DNA of 64,000 nucleotides from Candidatus Defluviilinea proxima (GTDB taxonomy: Bacteria; Chloroflexota; Anaerolineae; Anaerolineales; Villigracilaceae): assembly GCA_016721115.1 (NCBI GenBank), contig JADKIW010000001.1, forward strand, positions 1,999,501 to 2,063,500, in the 5' to 3' direction. This document shows, piece by piece, positions 22,616 through 30,724 of this stretch. Positions within the stretch are counted from its first letter, which is position 1. Every line of letters begins with the position of its first letter. A program made the position numbers and the translations under genes. Under the pieces are notes generated by a model. That model did not search any database, was not told the DNA's origin, and was given only the letters and a program-made list of their open reading frames with translations.

Positions 22616-23512
22616 TTAATTTATTTCCTTTGAGAACCAGATGGTCGTGTATTCTACTTTAAAGTCGACAGATTCTGCGGTCTTTTGCATGGCGACGTTA
22701 TCTCCGCTTGTGCCCAAATGAGCGGATGCCATTCCGCGTTCCTTAAGCAATTTCATCCCTGTGAGCAGGAGCGCACGAGCCAGCCCCATACGCTGATAGT
22801 TGGGATGAGTGGCAACAGGATCGGTCATGCCGGTCTTTTCCTTTTCGTTGACTGAGCAAGTGCAATATGCGGTGACCGTTCCGTCCGGTGCAATGGCGAG
22901 TAGATCCAGTGATGGATCGTATTCGCTTGTATTCATAATGGTGAGACGATTTTCGGTGGTCATGTAATCTGTGCCAAAGGCGGCGCGATGCGTGGATGCG
23001 ACCGCTTCCGCTTCTTCCATCCCTTGGATCGGGCGGATCGTGAATCCTTGTGGCAGTTTGGGTTCAGGAATTGATACGGAAAGGTCACGTGTCATTGCAA
23101 TGCTTGTCCCCTCTGTTTGATGAAAGCCATGTCGCTTCAAAAACGAGATTCGCTCTGCGTAATCTTCCCTGCAACTTGCATCCAGCGTATTCGCTTCACC
23201 GTCTGTGGACGTCCTTCGAATACAAGACTCTCCCCATGCAACCAACTCCGCGCCGATCAATTCATCGTATTGACTGTCGATCTCCCAACGAAGATTGTTG
23301 AAATCATCTAAATAAGCCCAAGCTATAGGTTGACCGTCATTAAACCATATCCGCGTATTTGCTTGGATATTTTCGGCCGCAAGGTTTTCTTCGATATCCA
23401 CTTTGACAGGATAATCATTGAGATGCTTTGCAGGTCGGAGTTTCGTTAGCAGATCAATGATGGTATGAAAGTCTTTTTCGCCTTCGTAGATGCGGCTTGT
23501 GATTTGACTCAT
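22616..23512 (-). CDS. Tandem GNAT-fold acetyltransferase
   Basis: The 298-residue protein contains two GNAT-like halves. The C-terminal half has the acetyl-CoA loop (THPNYQRMGLARALLLTGM) and the usual end HLGTSGDNVAMQKTAESVDF. The N-terminal half is degenerate. The substrate is unknown. Its ATG overlaps the stop of an 18-codon reading frame derived from the MazG-like gene start (23509-23565), which may act as a translated leader. Confidence 0.85.
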   Translation of the reverse strand: MSQITSRIYEGEKDFHTIIDLLTKLRPAKHLNDYPVKVDIEENLAAENIQANTRIWFNDGQPIAWAYLDDFNNLRWEIDSQYDELIGAELVAWGESCIRRTSTDGEANTLDASCREDYAERISFLKRHGFHQTEGTSIAMTRDLSVSIPEPKLPQGFTIRPIQGMEEAEAVASTHRAAFGTDYMTTENRLTIMNTSEYDPSLDLLAIAPDGTVTAYCTCSVNEKEKTGMTDPVATHPNYQRMGLARALLLTGMKLLKERGMASAHLGTSGDNVAMQKTAESVDFKVEYTTIWFSKEIN

Positions 23513-23565
23513 AATATGGAACGTGCGGCATTCCGTGATTTTGTTTGGTAGTCGTTGAAGTTCAT
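23509..23565 (-). pseudogene. 18-codon leader derived from a MazG-like gene start
   Basis: The minus strand reads MNFNDYQTKSRNAARSIL and stops in ATGA overlapping the acetyltransferase start. The first 11 residues match the gene start at 21806 (MDFNDYQQKSR). Upstream TGTATAGGAA is shared with that gene, so promoter and ribosome binding site were copied too. Confidence 0.7.
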
Positions 23566-23606
23566 AAATATAGGTTCCTATACATTTCGTTTATATTCAG
23601 AATATG

Positions 23607-24212
23607 TCAACACCTTCGATAAGGAGGAATTTCATGATGTGTTCTCTTTTGCCCTTGCTTCTGAAGATTAATATCTAATTTTTCATAATAAAGGCGAAAG
23701 TATTCCTTCAAAAAATTAATAAAGTCGTCCCACAAATCAGGGCGGCGTAGGTCGAACAATTCAAAAAAACGCAGTCCATAATGTTCCCAAACCATGGCGT
23801 GCCTCATAAATTGAAGTTCAACAGAATTGATTTCTTGATGTGATGCTGATACGGAAGCCTCAAAATCTTTATATAGTTTAAGTCGCTCTCGGGAAGTTTT
23901 GTATGCTTCTTCCGATGTGAGTCCATCAAGGAATTGGAGAAGTATTCTAGATTCACGAGATTCATTAATCCAGCAAAAATAGTCTTCTCCCATCCACTTT
24001 ATGGTAGCTTTGTCGTCCGCAGCATGAAGTCGCCCATAGCTGATAAATAAAGATTTATTGTGATGATCAACATTGATATTAAACCGAAGCCGACACCATT
24101 GCGAGTTATAAATGAGAAACGAGTCTGTTCGTGCGGATTCTACAAATCCCCATGTCTCGAGTGGCAAGAGACGCTTTGCGAGGCTTTCTACGTAATCAAT
24201 GTTCAAATCCAT
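23607..24212 (-). CDS. Hypothetical protein, 201 residues
   Basis: I do not recognise a family. The protein is soluble, rich in aromatic and charged residues, with no signal peptide or membrane segment. It has segments such as ETWGFVESARTDSFLIYN, HAMVWEHYGLRFFELFDLRR and a basic C-terminal tail. The frame is closed at both ends and overlaps the end of the upstream oxidoreductase gene by 17 nt, which suggests coupled translation. Base composition is more AT-rich than its neighbours, hinting at recent acquisition. Confidence 0.65.
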   Translation of the reverse strand: MDLNIDYVESLAKRLLPLETWGFVESARTDSFLIYNSQWCRLRFNINVDHHNKSLFISYGRLHAADDKATIKWMGEDYFCWINESRESRILLQFLDGLTSEEAYKTSRERLKLYKDFEASVSASHQEINSVELQFMRHAMVWEHYGLRFFELFDLRRPDLWDDFINFLKEYFRLYYEKLDINLQKQGQKRTHHEIPPYRRC

Positions 24213-25230
24213 TTTTTAATCCCTTCCACCACTCATCCTTCTCGCCCGGCACAAAGGGAGTGTACAACGTCAGGCGGTCGGCGATACCTTCATAGCGTTT
24301 CTTCAATTCATCAGCCAATTTGGCTTCTTCTGTCACCAAACAAAATTCGCTTAGCATTTCATCGGTAATAAGCATCGGCATCTCGGACCATTCACCTTTT
24401 GCCGCGTGCATGGACAGTGTTTCCGCGATGCCGCTCCAGCCGTGCAAGTCCATGACGGGGCGGTAGGAGGGGGTGGATGCGTAAAACGAGACTTGTGCCC
24501 GTGCGAAGTTCATCTCTTCGGGAGAGGTCGCGATGAACGCGCTGACTGAGACGGCAATATCCTTTTTGCTTCTGCCTTCTTTTGTCGCGCCTTCCTCGAT
24601 GGCTGGGAGAATGACCTCTTTCAAATATCGCACGCTATGAAATGGATGGGCATGGAATCCCTCACACACTTCGCCTGCGAGTTTGGCGAGTCCCGTTTTC
24701 ACGCCTGCAATGTAAATAGGAATGGGGCCACGAGTCCCCTCTCCCTGTGGGAGAGGGTTAGGATGAGGGAGAGGTCCCGGGTTGAAGAAAGGAGACATAA
24801 GAGTTATTTTGTAATACTCCCCGCGATAATTCAGCTTCGTGCCGTTTTGCCAATTATCCCAAAACGCGCGGATGACTTCGATCTGTTCACGCAGTTTCTT
24901 GACGGGCGACTCAGGCCACGGTTGACCGAACCTGCGCTCGATGTGGGCTTTGACTTGTGTGCCCAGCCCGAGGATGAAACGTCCATTCGATTGGGCGGCC
25001 AGATCCCAGGCGGTGTAAGCCATATTGGCAGGAGAACGAGCAAAGGAAACCGCAATAGCCGTCCCGAAGTTGAGACGCGTTGTATGTTCGGCGATCAAGG
25101 CACCCGGGAGAAACGGGTCATGTTGAGTCTCCTGAGTCCATAGAGCGTCGAATCCAATTTCTTCCGCGGCTTTTGCAATTGCGGAAACATCTTTCAATCC
25201 AACAATAGGGAGTGCGGCATCGAGTTTCAT
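24196..25230 (-). CDS. LLM-class F420-dependent oxidoreductase
   Basis: A 344-residue TIM-barrel flavin/F420 oxidoreductase of the luciferase-like superfamily, close to the TIGR03617 branch: MKLDAALPIVGLKDV, DALWTQETQHDPFLP, FGTAIAVSFARSP and RFILGLGTQVKAHIERRFG. The substrate is unknown. At about residues 165-180 (LPHPNPLPQGEGTRG) it carries a peptide typical of a dispersed repeat, in frame, in the loop before PIPIYIAGV. The ATG at 25230 follows TATACT by 6 nt, so the mRNA is probably leaderless. Confidence 0.88.
   Translation of the reverse strand: MKLDAALPIVGLKDVSAIAKAAEEIGFDALWTQETQHDPFLPGALIAEHTTRLNFGTAIAVSFARSPANMAYTAWDLAAQSNGRFILGLGTQVKAHIERRFGQPWPESPVKKLREQIEVIRAFWDNWQNGTKLNYRGEYYKITLMSPFFNPGPLPHPNPLPQGEGTRGPIPIYIAGVKTGLAKLAGEVCEGFHAHPFHSVRYLKEVILPAIEEGATKEGRSKKDIAVSVSAFIATSPEEMNFARAQVSFYASTPSYRPVMDLHGWSGIAETLSMHAAKGEWSEMPMLITDEMLSEFCLVTEEAKLADELKKRYEGIADRLTLYTPFVPGEKDEWWKGLKNGFEH
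24736..24780. repeat. Dispersed repeat inserted in frame in the F420-type oxidoreductase
   Basis: The plus strand reads CCCTCTCCCTGTGGGAGAGG followed by TTAGGATGAGGGAGAGG. This is a palindromic repeat of a kind widely scattered in bacterial genomes; translated on the minus strand it gives HPNPLPQGEG. Confidence 0.7.
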
Positions 25231-25236
25231 AGCGCT

Positions 25237-25242
25237 AGTATA
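25237..25242 (-). promoter_or_regulatory. -10 box of the F420-type oxidoreductase gene, leaderless
   Basis: TATACT on the minus strand, exactly 6 nt before the ATG at 25230. Confidence 0.6.
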
Positions 25243-25252
25243 CAGCAAATAA

Positions 25253-25275
25253 AATGCCCCGTTGTGCGGGGCATT
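25253..25275 (-). terminator. Terminator of the peroxiredoxin gene
   Basis: AATGCCCCG and CGGGGCATT form a 9-bp stem around a 5-nt loop, followed on the minus strand by TTATTT. It lies just after the peroxiredoxin stop and before the oxidoreductase promoter. Confidence 0.75.
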
Positions 25276-25278
25276 GGG

Positions 25279-25770
25279 TTATTCGTTCAAACTTAGGATG
25301 AAGCCGTAAAGCTCGCGGCTTTCCTGCAACCAGATGTTCGGGATGGTGGTGCGTTTGAGATAACGGACGATACCGTATTTATCAACGACCAGTGATGCCG
25401 TGCGTTGGAAGAGCAGAAAATATTTTTCCAATTCATACAGGTGATACACGGCGCGGTCTGGGTCGGCAAGGATCGGGAACGGCAGGCCGATCTCCTCTGC
25501 ATACTTGCGCGATGTTTCAACATCCTCGCCGAGGATGACGATGATCTCTGTGCCAGCATCACGGAATTGGTCGTACATTCTCCCGAGTTGCGCTACATGT
25601 GTGCGGCACTGTGGGCAGGTCGTCTCGCGGATGAAGAACACGATCACATTCTTTTTGCCGCGAAACTCTTTCAGCGAAATAGTCTGCCCGTTGGTGGCGG
25701 CCAACTTGAAGTCTGGCGCGAGCGAACCGATCTTGGCGTCAATCGAATCAACCGAGTTGTTAGTTTCCAT
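25279..25770 (-). CDS. Peroxiredoxin-like thiol reductase (AhpC/TSA, BCP-like)
   Basis: A 163-residue thioredoxin-fold protein. APDFKLAATNGQTISLKEF and VIVFFIRETTCPQCRTHV define the redoxin core, with a CPQC pair rather than the single peroxidatic Cys of classical TPxCxxE peroxiredoxins. It may reduce peroxides or act as a thiol-disulfide reductase. The ATG at 25770 is seven bases after GAAAGG; an ATG at 25776 is also possible. A longer frame would overlap the upstream peptidase. Confidence 0.82.
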   Translation of the reverse strand: METNNSVDSIDAKIGSLAPDFKLAATNGQTISLKEFRGKKNVIVFFIRETTCPQCRTHVAQLGRMYDQFRDAGTEIIVILGEDVETSRKYAEEIGLPFPILADPDRAVYHLYELEKYFLLFQRTASLVVDKYGIVRYLKRTTIPNIWLQESRELYGFILSLNE

Positions 25771-25807
25771 CGTCATGCCTTTCTTGATGGGTGGTTGGTC
25801 CCATTCA

Positions 25808-26858
25808 TTACCCTTCCAACAGATATGCAAGGATCCAATTTGTCGTGGCGTTCAAACCATCCATATGGGCGCGCTCGTAGTTGTGCGAAGCGTCGATGCC
25901 GGGGCCGATCAACGCCAGCGCCACATCGCCGCCCGCGCGCCAGAATGCTTCACCATCCGAACCATAGAACGGGTACACATCGGTCTTATAGGCAATGTTG
26001 TGTTTCTCGGCCAGTGCGCGCAATTTGTTATTCAAGCCAAAGTGATATGGCCCGCCGCTATCTTTGATGCACAATGTCACACTGAACTCATCGGACTCCT
26101 GACCTTTGCCCACAACCGCCATATCCACAGTGACTAACTCCGTCACTTCAGATGGGATTCCCGCCGATGCGCCGTGACCGACCTCTTCATAATTGGAGAT
26201 GTGAAAGTACACGCTTCTTTTCGGACTTTGGCCTGATTCAGCCATCGACTTGATCGCCGCTACAAGATTTGCCACACAAGCCTTATCGTCAAGGAATCGC
26301 GAGCGGATGAATCCATTCGTCACTTCAACTCTTGGGTCAAATGCCACGCAATCGCCAATATTGATCCCCAACGCGCGCGTTCCTTTTTCGCTGGTCGTCT
26401 TCACATCGAGGCGCACCTCCATATGATCGTCATCGCGTGGAGTCTTTGGCATCTCTGCGCCATGGACATGTCCCGACGCTGTATCGATCAATACCGAACC
26501 GCGAACCTTTTCGCCTTTTGATGTGAATACCCATACGCCTTCTGTCTCAACGCTCGGCCATTGAATCCCGCCAACGCGACTCAACTTTAATCGTCCGTTT
26601 GGCTTAATCTCTTTGACAACTGCACCAAGCGTATCCACGTGCAGTCAATGCAACGGGAGGCAGTCCATTGTCTACATGCCACTTGGCAACGAGCGCACCT
26701 TTACGCGTGCGCGATAATTGCAATTGCTTATATGGCGAAAGCTCTTTTTCAACGAAATCAATGGCAGGGTCCGCGAAGCCGGTGGGGGATGGGATGTTGA
26801 GTAAGTCCACGAGAAATTTGGTGAAATGTTCAGTATCGATTTTGGGTAACTGGCTCAT
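25808..26858 (-). pseudogene. M42-family metallo-aminopeptidase, frameshifted
   Basis: Two overlapping frames encode one M42/glutamyl-aminopeptidase-like protein. The first (26858 down to about 26645) gives the N-terminus ending NGLPPVALTA. The second (about 26638 to 25808) continues VDTLGAVVKEIKPNG, with GDCVAFDPR, DDKACVANLVAA, EEVGHGA and a C-terminal DASHNYERAH. At the junction GCACGTGGATAC appears to lack two bases compared with an expected Ala-His-Val-Asp, so the metal-binding His is lost. It may be a genuine pseudogene or an assembly error. If intact it would be about 345 residues. Confidence 0.85.
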
Positions 26859-26880
26859 TTTGTCTCCAACGTTTTGACGT

Positions 26881-27306
26881 TCAAACGTTTAAACGTTCGA
26901 ACGTTGTTATCTTTTTCCTCCACTCCTGCGGAATGGAGATTGTCTTCTCGGCACGATAATCGTATGTGACCATCACAACTTCACCCTTGGCTAATACTTT
27001 GTCCGTATTGGCATCCACGATGTTCTGCTCCCAAGTCATGGATTTGTTTCCCAACTTCGCGGCATGAACTCCGATTTTGATGTTCTGTCCAAAGTAGATA
27101 GGTTCAAGGTAGGTGATGTGCACATCTGCAAGGATCACGCCAATTTCCATGAAGGACTGATCTTTGGTGAACAACCCCAGTTCGATCATGTAGGCGATGC
27201 GTGCCTGCTCGAAGTAGGTGAGATGTTTGGCGTTGTTGACATGTCCCTGCGGGTCCAGATCCCCGTAACGGACTTCGATGGGATGATAGAAGTTGAATTG
27301 TGCCAT
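26881..27306 (-). CDS. Acyl-CoA thioesterase, 4HBT/YbgC type
   Basis: The 141-residue hot-dog-fold protein has the YbgC-type motif EVRYGDLDPQGHVNNAKHL near residue 10, in which the Asp is catalytic, followed by YFEQARIAYMIELGL. It hydrolyses acyl-CoA thioesters. TATAAT lies 6 nt before the ATG. A palindrome-rich AACGTT cluster (about 26877-26905) spans the end of the gene. Confidence 0.88.
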   Translation of the reverse strand: MAQFNFYHPIEVRYGDLDPQGHVNNAKHLTYFEQARIAYMIELGLFTKDQSFMEIGVILADVHITYLEPIYFGQNIKIGVHAAKLGNKSMTWEQNIVDANTDKVLAKGEVVMVTYDYRAEKTISIPQEWRKKITTFERLNV

Positions 27307-27312
27307 GGCGTG

Positions 27313-27318
27313 ATTATA
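27313..27318 (-). promoter_or_regulatory. -10 box of the thioesterase gene, leaderless
   Basis: A perfect TATAAT on the minus strand, 6 nt before the ATG at 27306. Confidence 0.65.
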
Positions 27319-27480
27319 CCGTTAGCCATCAAAGCGCTGACATTGCCTGCTAGCAGAGCTATGAATTGACATAGGAAGAATGTGCTATCTCCTTTTTAGC
27401 TTGGTTTTGGAACAGAGATTCAAGTGCATGCGTTACAGTCATTGTTATGAATTATTCAAATTGAAAAGAGAGAGTATGTA

Positions 27481-28644
27481 ATGAAACAAAATAAATGGTT
27501 TTTACTAATAGTTGCTAGTGTAGTAGGTTCGCTATTGCTTGGTGCATGCAGTATCTCGGTTGAACTGTTGTCCACGCCCACGGCTTCTGCAACTGCTGTT
27601 GCCTCCATTCCTGCAACAGATACGCCAGTACCGGTAGCGTCGTCAGTGCCTGCGACTCCCACGTTGACTCCTACATTCATACCGATCCAGTCGGATACCG
27701 CTCAAATGCTCAAGAATTTCATGAGCGTCACAGAAGATGAAGATGTACGTAGTGTAGCTTTTTCACCGGATGGAACCGTCCTTGCTGCGGCGGGAGGAAA
27801 TGCCAACGATTTCAACGTCCATGTATGGGATGTGGCGACAGGTCAACTTGTAGGCGTGTTGAACGGACACACCGATATTGTTTGGGGTTTGGCCTTTTCG
27901 CCAGATGGAAAATTGCTTGCGTCGATATCTCGGGATCATAAAGCGATCATCCGTGATTGGCGTAATGGAGATATCCTAAAGATTTTAGATTTCCCTGGTG
28001 AAGTTACCAGCGTAAGCTTTTCACCGGATGGTCAGACTCTGGCAGTGGGCGGAGTCAATAAGCCGTCTGAACAAGGTCACACGGCTGCCATCTGGACCTA
28101 TTCGGTGAGTACATGGGAACTATCGGTGAAATTCCTTGAGTACATCAACATCACAGCTATGGCGTATTCTCCCAATGGCGATATTCTGATCGGTGGTGGA
28201 ACTTCACGGAATATTCAGGTATGGAGCGTAAGCGACGGTGCTTCCCTTTTTACCCTCAGCCATACGCACCAAGTTTTAAAAGCTGTCATTTCACCAGATG
28301 GCTCCACTCTGGCAACAGGGACATGCACAAAGGTTGTGAACTCTGTATGTGCTGATGGTGGTATCTGGTTGTGGGATTTGCCTACGGGGAAATTGATTAA
28401 GAAGTTGAACGGTTTTCCTGACTTTGTGGAGAACCTGGCATTCTCTGCAGATAGCTCATTGTTGATCGCAGGTTCACGTGATGGAACGTTGCATGTTTAT
28501 GAGACATCGAACTACGGCTCCATCTTTGAAACAAAATCCCCAGATGGAATCAATGCCATGTCCCTTTCATCGGATGATAAAGTCCTTGCCATAGGCACGT
28601 ATAATGGCGATATTCACTTTTGGCGGATTGAGCCTCGTCCGTAA
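27481..28644 (+). CDS. WD40-repeat lipoprotein
   Basis: A 387-residue exported lipoprotein: signal ending LLLGAC (Cys22), a Thr/Pro linker to about residue 65, then a seven-bladed WD40 propeller. Blades show the usual VAFSPDG / VWDVATG pattern, for example VRSVAFSPDGTVLAAAGG, LAFSPDGKLLASIS and VSFSPDGQTLAVGG. Propellers are binding platforms; the ligand is unknown. The gene is convergent with crp and separated from it by a strong hairpin. Confidence 0.88.
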   Translation: MKQNKWFLLIVASVVGSLLLGACSISVELLSTPTASATAVASIPATDTPVPVASSVPATPTLTPTFIPIQSDTAQMLKNFMSVTEDEDVRSVAFSPDGTVLAAAGGNANDFNVHVWDVATGQLVGVLNGHTDIVWGLAFSPDGKLLASISRDHKAIIRDWRNGDILKILDFPGEVTSVSFSPDGQTLAVGGVNKPSEQGHTAAIWTYSVSTWELSVKFLEYINITAMAYSPNGDILIGGGTSRNIQVWSVSDGASLFTLSHTHQVLKAVISPDGSTLATGTCTKVVNSVCADGGIWLWDLPTGKLIKKLNGFPDFVENLAFSADSSLLIAGSRDGTLHVYETSNYGSIFETKSPDGINAMSLSSDDKVLAIGTYNGDIHFWRIEPRP

Positions 28645-28675
28645 TTCTGTGACTTGATACTACTGAAGTAAAACA

Positions 28676-28714
28676 AAATTGTCCTGATGTGCTTTTTTCA
28701 CATCAGGACAATTT
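28676..28714. terminator. Bidirectional terminator between WD40 lipoprotein and crp
   Basis: AAATTGTCCTGATGTG (28676-28691) pairs perfectly with CACATCAGGACAATTT (28699-28714) around a 7-nt loop, serving the two convergent genes. Confidence 0.93.
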
Positions 28715-28731
28715 ATTCATTTGTTGGGTTT

Positions 28732-29436
28732 TTAGTTGCAATACCTCGCCAAGCCGTCGCCATCCATGATCGAGATTCTCCCGTCTGTATCGTCGAGCAA
28801 TCCCTGTTCCTTGAACAACACCATCGCCTGATTGACTCGCTTGCGCGAGGCACCGACCAGGTCAGCGATATCACCTTGTGTGAGCGTGATGCGGATCTGG
28901 GTCACGCCGTCTTTCTCGCGTCCATATTTCTCAGCAAATGCTAGCAGTTGACGGGCCACACGTCCGTTCACATCTAAAGTGGCCAGCGCTTGAATGAGTT
29001 GATCGGATAACCGAACGCGCGCGGAAAGTATCTTCACCAAATTGCGCGCCACCGGCGGGAAGTTATCGAGCATGTACGTGAACGTGGACTTGTCCATCCA
29101 CAGCATCAGGCTGTTCTCCAAGGTCACTGCGCTGGCTGAGCGGCCAATGCTATCGATCAGGCTCATCTCACCGAGCATATCGCCTGTGCCCAAGATCGCA
29201 ATGATCACATCCCGTTCGCCCTGCTCGATGTGGATCTTCACCGTCCCATGCAGGATGATGAACACCGCTTCACCGGGCTGTTCAATGGTCATCACATTGC
29301 GTCCCGCCTCGAACACGCGGCGATGCGCGTTCTGTGCCACCCAATCCAACTGCGAGGGAGTCAGCCCAACGAACAAGTCAATGTCCGCGAGCAAATTGCG
29401 TGTACTGTCTTTCTTTATTTCAACCATTTTGAGCAT
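28732..29436 (-). CDS. CRP/FNR-family transcriptional regulator
   Basis: The 234-residue protein has an N-terminal cyclic-nucleotide-binding beta-roll (FVGLTPSQLDWVA, then GTGDMLGEMSLIDSIGRSASA, the phosphate-binding cassette), a long dimerisation helix and a C-terminal winged HTH (TQGDIADLVGASRKRVNQAM). No Fe-S cysteines are present, so it is CRP-like rather than FNR-like. The ATG at 29436 follows GGGAAG; it overlaps the end of the upstream metallo-hydrolase gene by 17 nt. Confidence 0.9.
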   Translation of the reverse strand: MLKMVEIKKDSTRNLLADIDLFVGLTPSQLDWVAQNAHRRVFEAGRNVMTIEQPGEAVFIILHGTVKIHIEQGERDVIIAILGTGDMLGEMSLIDSIGRSASAVTLENSLMLWMDKSTFTYMLDNFPPVARNLVKILSARVRLSDQLIQALATLDVNGRVARQLLAFAEKYGREKDGVTQIRITLTQGDIADLVGASRKRVNQAMVLFKEQGLLDDTDGRISIMDGDGLARYCN

Positions 29437-30385
29437 ATTGTACTTCCCTTTCCTTCGCGCTGAGCGGAGCGTTAGCGTAGTCGAAGCGGGGGGATAGCGT
29501 AATCTCCAAGCCTTCATGCGCTGCAACCGAATCGGCGAACAGACTCTTCGCGGTCCGCTCCATGCCTGCCAGCATATTATCAGTGTAGGCTGGGTCATGA
29601 TGGAACAGAACCAGCTGTCCCGCAAGAGAAGAAGCGGCCACTTCGCAGGCCATCGTAACGGTCGAGTGCCCGTATCCTTGCGTGGCGGGGAACCCCTCCA
29701 GTTGTCCCCAATAGTGCTCATCCAAATATTGCGAGTCGTGGATCAACACATCCGCATCTTTTGCAAACTTGACGAGACGTTTATCTGTGCCCACGTAGCC
29801 TTCTGTGTCGGTCGCGTAAACGATGGATTGACCGTGCCAGGTGATGCGATAGACGAAGACGCCGCCGGGATGTGCATACGATTTGTGAATGCGGATGACG
29901 ACCGCCTCATCACTTAAGCCGACAGCTGATTCAGCGACACGGACTCCAGCTTCATCCCAAACAATGACCTGCGACTCGCGCACTGCCTGAATCTCCTTCG
30001 AAGAAGACATATCGCGCAAGCTGATGGGAAATGTCTCGGAAGACTGGTTGTGCTCCAGTACATTTTTCAACGACTCGTGCGTGCCATCGGGACCGTAGAT
30101 GTGCAACTTTGCATTCGGCATATAAGCAGGGACGAAGAAGGGAAACCCCTGTGTGTGGTCGTGATGCAAGTGACTGAACAGTAAGAGCAATTCACCTGCG
30201 CGCTTTGTGCGTGCCAATTCTCGACCCAACGGAATGATGCCCGTTCCAGCATCGAGGATGATTGTGCGGTTCCCAGCCTGCACTTCTACACTTGGTGTAT
30301 TGCCACCGTATTTCACCGTCCCTGCCCCGGGCGTAGGATAGCTCCCACGCACACCCCAAAACCTGATTTTCATTTCGTTCGACAT
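29420..30385 (-). CDS. MBL-fold metallo-hydrolase
   Basis: The 321-residue protein has the metallo-beta-lactamase signature FSHLHHDHTQGFPF (His-x-His-x-Asp-His), ILDAGTGI before it, an Asp in VYATDTEG and a late His in FHHDPAYTD. It resembles the RNase Z/PhnP-like group of phosphodiesterases. The start is fixed by GGAGG six bases before the ATG. The last 20 codons or so (DYANAPLSAKERE) are encoded by a dispersed repeat at 29456-29488, so the original C-terminus was replaced. It is upstream of and overlaps crp. Confidence 0.87.
   Translation of the reverse strand: MSNEMKIRFWGVRGSYPTPGAGTVKYGGNTPSVEVQAGNRTIILDAGTGIIPLGRELARTKRAGELLLLFSHLHHDHTQGFPFFVPAYMPNAKLHIYGPDGTHESLKNVLEHNQSSETFPISLRDMSSSKEIQAVRESQVIVWDEAGVRVAESAVGLSDEAVVIRIHKSYAHPGGVFVYRITWHGQSIVYATDTEGYVGTDKRLVKFAKDADVLIHDSQYLDEHYWGQLEGFPATQGYGHSTVTMACEVAASSLAGQLVLFHHDPAYTDNMLAGMERTAKSLFADSVAAHEGLEITLSPRFDYANAPLSAKEREVQYAQNG
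29456..29488. repeat. Dispersed repeat copy at the metallo-hydrolase 3' end
   Basis: CGCGCTGAGCGGAGCG followed by TTAGCGTAGTCGAAGCG. Almost the same sequence recurs at 30406-30438, just upstream of this gene. Confidence 0.8.
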
Positions 30386-30405
30386 CCTGCACCTCCGATA
30401 TTCAT

Positions 30406-30438
30406 CGCGCTGAGCGGAGCGATAGCGCAGTCGAAGCG
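30406..30438. repeat. Dispersed repeat, second copy
   Basis: CGCGCTGAGCGGAGCGATAG then CGCAGTCGAAGCG; differs from the copy at 29456 at two positions. Confidence 0.8.
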
Positions 30439-30557
30439 TTGCTCGGCTCAACATATTCTCGTTTCAATTTCTACTTGTATTATCCTCACTATAAAAATTC
30501 TCTCAAGGAAACTTGTCGCTAGGGGAGTGGGAAATATTTCACAAGAGCTAATCTCCG

Positions 30558-30600
30558 CCCTGAGCGGAGTGAGCCCGAATGGGCGAGCGCAGTCGAAGGG
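30558..30600. repeat. Dispersed repeat, third copy
   Basis: CCCTGAGCGGAGTGAGCCC, then CGAATGGGCGAGCGCAG and TCGAAGGG. Same family with an inserted inner palindrome. Confidence 0.75.
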
Positions 30601-30632
30601 CACATAACTGAGAATCTAGTGTTCCTATGAAA

Positions 30633-30686
30633 CTCCACCCTTCGACTGCGCTCCTCGTTTCACTCGTCGCTCCGCTCTGGGTGGAG
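30633..30686. repeat. Dispersed repeat, fourth copy, inverted
   Basis: Begins CTCCACCCTTCGACTGCGC and ends CGCTCTGGGTGGAG; outer arms are inverted repeats. Opposite orientation to the copy at 30558. Confidence 0.75.
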
Positions 30687-30711
30687 TGACTGGTTTTTAG
30701 AAAATTTGTGC

Positions 30712-30717
30712 TATACT
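30712..30717 (+). promoter_or_regulatory. -10 box of the split Cas4-like genes, leaderless
   Basis: TATACT, 7 nt before the ATG at 30725. Confidence 0.55.
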
Positions 30718-30724
30718 CCGCCGT

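Larger units (their letters stand above)
30386..30724. other. 339-bp spacer of dispersed repeats, no gene seen
   Basis: The spacer between divergent genes contains three repeat copies (30406-30438, 30558-30600, 30633-30686) and otherwise AT-rich sequence. No open frame with a ribosome binding site, RNA gene or clear operator is visible. The only promoter seen is at 30712-30717. Confidence 0.6.

Noticed and set aside
25405..26137. Long plus-strand frames opposite the peroxiredoxin and peptidase genes
   Set aside because: They are shadows of minus-strand genes with recognised motifs, and have no ribosome binding site or domain content.
26604..26660. Programmed ribosomal frameshift in the M42 peptidase
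   Set aside because: No slippery heptamer or stimulatory hairpin is visible; a lost His codon base pair better fits mutation or sequencing error.
30386..30724. CRISPR array near the Cas4-like genes
   Set aside because: The repeats are few, of varied length and palindromic, without regularly spaced unique spacers.
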